Part shown: positions 60,442 through 64,000 of the stretch, in pieces
Position numbering within the stretch: the first letter of the stretch is position 1
How the letters are laid out: each line of letters opens with the position of its first letter
From: Halobacteroides halobius DSM 5150
GTDB lineage: Bacteria; Bacillota; Halanaerobiia; Halobacteroidales; Halobacteroidaceae
DNA: 64,000 bases
Assembly (NCBI RefSeq): GCF_000328625.1
Contig: NC_019978.1
Coordinates: 1,116,001 to 1,180,000, forward strand
Reading direction: 5' to 3'
Position numbers and translations under genes: made by a program
The notes under the pieces: generated by a model
The model's input: the letters and a program-made list of their open reading frames with translations, nothing else
Database searches by the model: none
Told to the model about the DNA's origin: nothing

Positions 60442-61092
60442 GTGAATAATATCAGCAAGCTAGCTTATCGCTTACAACCTAACGTTAAGTGGCAAAGGAA
60501 AATAGGGATTGGATTAGTCTTATTAACTATAATAATAGCTTATCTAGTCTATAATTTATTATCGACTGGTTTAGCCTTTGCTTGGGTTTTTGGTTTATTG
60601 ATTGGATTTACTCTACAACGATCTAAGATATGTTTTACTGCTGCTTTGCGTGATCCTTTATTATTTGGGATGACAGGTGCTACACGGGCAATAATTTTAT
60701 CATTAATAATTACTACTTTAGGTTACGCAGGAATGCAGTATTATCAGTTGGCCCATGGCTTAAATTTAGTTGGGAAGTTTACTCCTCTGGGTTGGCATAT
60801 TCCACTGGGAGCATTTATCTTTGGGATTGGAGCTGCTATTAGCGGAGGATGTGCTTCAGGGACTTTAGTGCGGTTAGGAGAAGGCTTTCAACTGCAAATA
60901 GTTGTGCTAATAGGTTTTATTATTGGTTCGACCCATGGAGCATATGATGGAGCTTGGTGGTATCATTTATTTAGTGAAACTAAAGTACATTTACCTTCAA
61001 TTATAGGGTGGAAATTAGGAATAGGGTTGCAACTTGTAGTTTTAGTATTATTATATGTAGTAGCTTATTTGTGGGAAAAACATAAATTTTAA
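60442..61092 (+). CDS. YeeE/YedE (TsuA-like) half-size transporter, first copy
   Basis: The roughly 216-aa membrane protein has six or so helices and the cysteine motifs of YeeE/YedE sulfur transporters: RSKICFTAALRDPL near residue 65, then GGCASGTLVRLGEG near 135. Full-length TsuA-type thiosulfate transporters have two such halves in one chain of 330-350 aa; here the second half is a separate gene after tusA. The start is uncertain: GTG at 60442 overlaps the regulator stop but lies inside AAAGGGGTG; a non-standard ATC at 60451 would have that sequence at ideal distance. TusA follows after 11 bases. Confidence 0.78.
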   Translation: MNNISKLAYRLQPNVKWQRKIGIGLVLLTIIIAYLVYNLLSTGLAFAWVFGLLIGFTLQRSKICFTAALRDPLLFGMTGATRAIILSLIITTLGYAGMQYYQLAHGLNLVGKFTPLGWHIPLGAFIFGIGAAISGGCASGTLVRLGEGFQLQIVVLIGFIIGSTHGAYDGAWWYHLFSETKVHLPSIIGWKLGIGLQLVVLVLLYVVAYLWEKHKF

Positions 61093-61103
61093 GGAGGATA
61101 TCT

Positions 61104-61325
61104 ATGAAGAAGTTAGATTGTATTGGTGAACCTTGTCCTCTCCCGTTAATGAAAGCAGAAAAAAAGATTAAGGAATTAAAAATAGGAGAAGAATTATGTA
61201 TTGAGATAGATCATACTTGTGCTACGACTAATGTTCCCGAATGGGCTAGAAAGAAAGGCTATCAAGTAGAAATTAAAGAGGTGGTCTTTGGTGAATGGCA
61301 AATTAGAATCACCAAAGCAAAATAA
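61104..61325 (+). CDS. tusA: TusA/SirA-like sulfur carrier protein
   Basis: The 73-aa protein has the TusA signature CIGEPCPLPLMKAEKKI with the persulfide-bearing Cys11 in CPLP, a GEELCIEIDHTCATTNVPEWA middle, and a C-terminal beta strand. It carries sulfane sulfur (or selenium) between proteins in the cytoplasm. YeeE/YedE genes usually have such a partner (TsuB-like), accepting thiosulfate sulfur on the inside. ATG follows AAGGAGGATATCT. The next gene starts within its last codons. Confidence 0.9.
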   Translation: MKKLDCIGEPCPLPLMKAEKKIKELKIGEELCIEIDHTCATTNVPEWARKKGYQVEIKEVVFGEWQIRITKAK

Positions 61326-61839
61326 TGATTGGTGGGTAAAGATAACAAGTAGAGTATTTGAGAGACCTTGGCCCTATTGGGTAGGAGGACTATTATTAGC
61401 TATATTTAATATTATATATATTCTTTTAACTGGTCAGTATTGGGCAATTACAACTGGTTTTGCTCGTTGTGGGGCTTGGTTTTTACAGTTGTGTGGATTA
61501 AATGTAAAAGATTGGGCTGTATGGGATTATTATAGTTATATTCCTCCTTTATTAGACCGGTATACTTATTCTAATTTAGGAATAATAACAGGTAGTTTAA
61601 TAGCTATTTTATTGGCCCGTAAATTCAAATTTAAGCGAGTCAAAAATAAAAAGCAGCTTATAGTAGGGTTAGTTGGTGGTTGGTTGATGGGTTATGGGGC
61701 TCGAGTAGCTATTGGTTGTAATATTGGAGGCTTATATAGTGCTATTTCTTCTTTAGCAATCAATGGATGGTTGTATCTAATATTTTGTATATTAGGGATT
61801 TATTGTGGTAGTAAACTTTTAAGTAAGTGGTTTATCTAG
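61291..61839 (+). CDS. YeeE/YedE (TsuA-like) half-size transporter, second copy
   Basis: The 182-aa membrane protein has four or five helices and the matching second-half motifs: FARCGAWFLQLCGL near residue 57, and GYGARVAIGCNIGGLYSA near 135. It should combine with the first half-size protein. GTG at 61291 (or TTG 61288) is chosen because GAGGTGG ends 6 bases upstream; it overlaps tusA by 35 bases in another frame, which implies tight translational coupling. Confidence 0.8.
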   Translation: MNGKLESPKQNNDWWVKITSRVFERPWPYWVGGLLLAIFNIIYILLTGQYWAITTGFARCGAWFLQLCGLNVKDWAVWDYYSYIPPLLDRYTYSNLGIITGSLIAILLARKFKFKRVKNKKQLIVGLVGGWLMGYGARVAIGCNIGGLYSAISSLAINGWLYLIFCILGIYCGSKLLSKWFI

Positions 61840-61850
61840 GAGGCAGAGAA

Positions 61851-62258
61851 ATGAAGTTAGGGCTTATTAGATGTTTACAGACTGAAGATAATTGTAGTGG
61901 AAGACATTGTTTAGAGTCTATAGCTAATCAAGAAGGAGCATTTAAAGATATTGAAGAAAAGATTGATTTAACAGCTATGGTAACTTGTGGAGGATGTCCT
62001 GCAAGTAAAGTTAAGAGTCGGATTAATGCTATAATAGATGATGTTGACGCTATTGCTTTAGCATCTTGTATAAAATTAGGGACGCCAATAGGTTATCCAT
62101 GTCCCCATGTAGCAACTATAGAAGAAAGTATCAATCAAGTGGATAATAAAGTTATATTTTTTGACTGGACTCATTCTAGTAAGTGGTTAGAAATACTATG
62201 GGGGCGGGTTAAGAGTAATAATTTAGATAAAATTTTTAAAAAAGGAATGAAAGTATAA
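61851..62258 (+). CDS. CGGC-domain protein, first copy
   Basis: The 135-aa protein has the CGGC domain: MKLGLIRCLQTEDNC, RHCLE, VTCGGCPASK, ALASCIKLG and GYPCPHVA. Eight or so conserved cysteines and histidines suggest a metal or iron-sulfur site. Function is unknown. ATG at 61851 is chosen since TAGGAGGCAGAGA precedes it; the longer frame from 61827 lies inside the transporter gene. Its stop overlaps the next ATG (TAATG). Confidence 0.85.
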   Translation: MKLGLIRCLQTEDNCSGRHCLESIANQEGAFKDIEEKIDLTAMVTCGGCPASKVKSRINAIIDDVDAIALASCIKLGTPIGYPCPHVATIEESINQVDNKVIFFDWTHSSKWLEILWGRVKSNNLDKIFKKGMKV

Positions 62259-62578
62259 TGAAATTAGGGTTAATTCGTTGTTTTAATAAAGAAAATCAGT
62301 GTGGAACAATAAACTGTCTAGAGACTATTAAAGAGCGAAAAAGTGAGTTAGAAAATGTGGTTAAAGTAAAGTTAGTAGGAATAACTACTTGTGGAGGATG
62401 CTCAGGAAAAAAGATTGGTTTAAGGGCCAAGCAAATGTTACAAGATGGAGCTGATAAGATAGCTTTATCTTCTTGTATTGTTAATACAGAATCTTCAGAC
62501 TTTAATTGTCCTTATACAGCAGCTATTAAAGATTCGCTTGCTCAAGTTGTAGGTGAGGAGCAGATAATTTATTTGTAA
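62258..62578 (+). CDS. CGGC-domain protein, second copy
   Basis: The 106-aa protein is a shorter paralogue of the gene before it: MKLGLIRCFNKENQCG, TTCGGCSGKK, ALSSCIVN and NCPYTAA keep all the conserved cysteines. The start overlaps the previous stop by one base. Two copies in series may form a heterodimer. It is the last gene of the YedE-TusA operon; a 196-base gap with palindromes follows. Confidence 0.85.
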   Translation: MKLGLIRCFNKENQCGTINCLETIKERKSELENVVKVKLVGITTCGGCSGKKIGLRAKQMLQDGADKIALSSCIVNTESSDFNCPYTAAIKDSLAQVVGEEQIIYL

Positions 62579-62581
62579 ATA

Positions 62582-62593
62582 GTGGTATACCAC
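62582..62593. promoter_or_regulatory. 12-base perfect palindrome after the CGGC operon
   Basis: GTGGTATACCAC is perfectly self-complementary and is followed by seven A's. It is too short for a good terminator on the + strand and could be an operator. Confidence 0.35.
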
Positions 62594-62639
62594 AAAAAAA
62601 TACTTAATTAATAAGCTATAGTTTCTTTTAAATGGTTGC

Positions 62640-62660
62640 TTTTGTGATAAACACACAAAA
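62640..62660. promoter_or_regulatory. TTTTGTG/CACAAAA inverted repeat before the GltD-like gene
   Basis: TTTTGTG (62640-62646) and CACAAAA (62654-62660) are inverted around seven bases. It resembles a Rex site but the half-sites are one base too close, so this is only a candidate operator. Confidence 0.35.
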
Positions 62661-62774
62661 AAAGCGTTAAAACTTATTTCGTGAAGATAAAGACAAACTT
62701 CTAATTGAGAGATATAATAATACTAACAAGTAATATTGTGAAAATTATATCTTATAGAAAGGAAGTGTTTTATC

Positions 62775-64000
62775 TTGTTATCAGAAGAAGTAGTAAGCAA
62801 GATGAATGAAGTTATTGATGATTGTATGGGAGATGCTCCACCTGCTTGTGTAGCAACTTGTCCTTTACATATTGATGCTAAAGGATATGTTGATCTAATT
62901 GGAAAAGGAGAGTATAAGCAAGCTCTTGAATTAATTAGAGACACAACACCTTTTCCAGGAATTTTAGGTCGAGTTTGTGCTCATCCTTGTGAAGAAGAGT
63001 GCAAGCGACAAGATGTGGAGGCGGCTTTATCAATTAAAAATTTAAAAAGATTTGTTGCAGATCATGATAATCCAAGCAATTGGGATTTAACTACTGCTGC
63101 TAAGACAGGGAAAAGTGTAGCAGTTATTGGTGCTGGTCCAGCTGGTGCTTTGGCAGCTTATGACTTACGTAAGAGTGGTCACCAGGTAACTATTTATGAA
63201 AAGCTACCAGTAGTTGGTGGGATGTTACGAGTCGGTATTCCAGCTTATAGACTACCACATGAAGTAATTGACCAAGAGTATAGTATTTTAGAAGACTTAG
63301 GGGTTGAGATTAAATTAAATACTGAAGTAGGTGTAGATCTACCTTTTGAAAAATTAGAAGCAGATTATGATGCAGTATTTATAGCGATTGGTGCTCATGA
63401 GAGTATTATGCTTCCTTTAGATGGTGCTGATTTAGATGGTGTTAAGCCAGGTGTTGATTTACTAAAAAAGGCTGGCTTAGAAAATTATGATGAAATAGAT
63501 TTAGGTGAGAAAGTGACTGTTATTGGTGGCGGTAATGTAGCTATGGATGTAGCTCGAACTGCTTGGAGAACAGGAGCTAAAGAGGTAGAAATAGTTTGTT
63601 TAGAACAAAGAGAAGAAATGCCAGCCCACGAATGGGAAGTTATAGATGCAGAAGAAGAAGGTATTGAAGTGCATTGTGGTTGGGGACCAGAAAAGATTAA
63701 TGGTGATGATAAAGTTGAATCTATCACATTTAAGAAATGTGTTTCTGTTTTTGATGATGATGGTAATTTTAATCCAACTTATGATCAAGATAATTTAAAA
63801 GAGATTAAAACTGATAATGTAATCTTTGCTATTGGTCAGAGTGCTCAATCTGAATTTTTAGAAGAATCTGCTATTGAATTGAATCGTGGTGGTAAAGTTG
63901 ATACTGAGGCTATTACTTTGCAAACAGATAAGGAGCATGTATTTGCTGGTGGAGATGTTGCTGGTAGGCCATTACTAGCTATTGAGGCTATGGCTCATGG
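62775..64000 (+). CDS. GltD-like NAD(P)-dependent iron-sulfur flavoprotein (N-terminal part)
   Basis: The frame runs from TTG at 62775 (AAAGGAAGTG upstream) to the window end, 408 codons without a stop. The N-terminus has the cluster cysteines CVATCPLHIDAKGYVDLI, then CAHPCEEECKR. The FAD site is VIGAGPAGALAAYDLRKSG and the NAD(P) site is IGGGNVAMDVARTA. AGGDVAGRPLLAIEAMAHG near the end is the second FAD motif. This is the architecture of the glutamate synthase small subunit family, shared with NfnB and other redox subunits. With the rest missing, the partner and reaction stay open. Confidence 0.88.
   Translation, partial: MLSEEVVSKMNEVIDDCMGDAPPACVATCPLHIDAKGYVDLIGKGEYKQALELIRDTTPFPGILGRVCAHPCEEECKRQDVEAALSIKNLKRFVADHDNPSNWDLTTAAKTGKSVAVIGAGPAGALAAYDLRKSGHQVTIYEKLPVVGGMLRVGIPAYRLPHEVIDQEYSILEDLGVEIKLNTEVGVDLPFEKLEADYDAVFIAIGAHESIMLPLDGADLDGVKPGVDLLKKAGLENYDEIDLGEKVTVIGGGNVAMDVARTAWRTGAKEVEIVCLEQREEMPAHEWEVIDAEEEGIEVHCGWGPEKINGDDKVESITFKKCVSVFDDDGNFNPTYDQDNLKEIKTDNVIFAIGQSAQSEFLEESAIELNRGGKVDTEAITLQTDKEHVFAGGDVAGRPLLAIEAMAH

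Larger units (their letters stand above)
57610..60449 (+). pseudogene. PucR/CdaR-type transcription regulator interrupted by an insertion sequence
   Basis: The 5' part (57610-58496) encodes an N-terminal sensor-like region and a CdaR/GGDEF-like middle domain (YQLFVLRFN, FSFSIGAGCF). The 3' part (60056-60449) encodes the rest, with FYDELGILRLL and a PucR-type C-terminal helix-turn-helix (TQQAAKKLHIHPNTMRYRIKRI). Between them lies ISLre2 copy B with the 10-base repeat GTTACCAACA on both sides. Joining 58496 to 60056 gives an uninterrupted frame of 427 codons, through ESYQQGLYTLDFL, so the gene was intact before insertion. As it stands, the N-terminal product ends at 58509 without DNA-binding domain. 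Targets were possibly the neighbouring nucleoside or sulfur genes. Confidence 0.92.

Noticed and set aside
1-64000. rRNA, tRNA, CRISPR arrays or a prophage
   Set aside because: No tRNA cloverleaf ending in CCA, no rRNA landmark, no regularly spaced repeats and no phage structural genes were seen.

Overview
The window looks like a chromosomal segment of a low-GC, Gram-positive-type anaerobe (Bacillota/Clostridia). Base composition is strongly AT-rich, Shine-Dalgarno sequences are strong (GGAGG/AGGAGGT), TTG and GTG starts are common, and almost every transcription unit ends in a hairpin followed by T's. A spore-coat CotF-like protein, a HrcA/CIRCE-type clpB promoter, NiaR-controlled NAD synthesis and ISLre2-type insertion sequences fit this. 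I suspect the halophilic order Halanaerobiales, but that is inference. No rRNA, tRNA or CRISPR array was seen. Nearly all genes are on the + strand.

Layout. 1-7 kb: end of a pRiA4b ORF-3-like gene, a SNF2/SWIM helicase pseudogene, recD2-recQ-DUF1232, then a poor region with a structured leader, a 40-aa ORF, a rhodanese and IS relics. 7-17.7 kb: ComEC-like metallo-beta-lactamase/LTD protein with DUF3006, DEAD-box helicase, acylphosphatase, LysM 5'-nucleotidase, Ca2+-type P-ATPase, GH4 enzyme. 17.7-19.8 kb: a group II intron (probably IIC) sitting in the T-tract of a terminator. 19.9-26.7 kb: gldA, PCC-domain protein, DAACS symporter, azlCD, LL-DAP aminotransferase, HEAT-repeat protein and a convergent 38-aa gene. 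27-33.5 kb: alpha-glucan operon glgA-DUF4912-GH57-glgP; two tandem glgC-like genes follow at 40-42.8 kb. 33.6-39.8 kb: DUF421, small genes, niaR, and nadA-nadB-nadC with a stand-alone EIIC-like membrane protein. 43-50 kb: membrane protein, aspartate 4-decarboxylase, a transporter, DUF421, a chemoreceptor. 49.8-60 kb: two full-length ISLre2-type elements around CIRCE-clpB, a CotF-like protein, an exported two-domain sulfurtransferase, a Rossmann/chemotaxis-signalling fusion, nucleoside hydrolase, and a PucR/CdaR-type regulator split by the second IS. 60.4-62.6 kb: a tight operon of half-size YeeE/YedE proteins around TusA plus two CGGC proteins. The window ends in a GltD-like iron-sulfur flavoprotein.

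How they work together: glgC/glgA/GH57/glgP make and degrade a glycogen-like glucan; NiaR probably senses niacin and controls nadABC; the YedE/TusA/CGGC genes and several rhodaneses point to sulfur (or selenium) handling. The most unusual signals are (i) a heptamer GGGCCAA/TTGGCCC that occurs about 57 times by eye on both strands but in none of the mobile elements, (ii) an IS insertion whose removal restores a 426-codon regulator exactly, (iii) the split YedE-TusA-YedE-CGGC-CGGC operon, and (iv) the Rossmann-MCP fusion protein.
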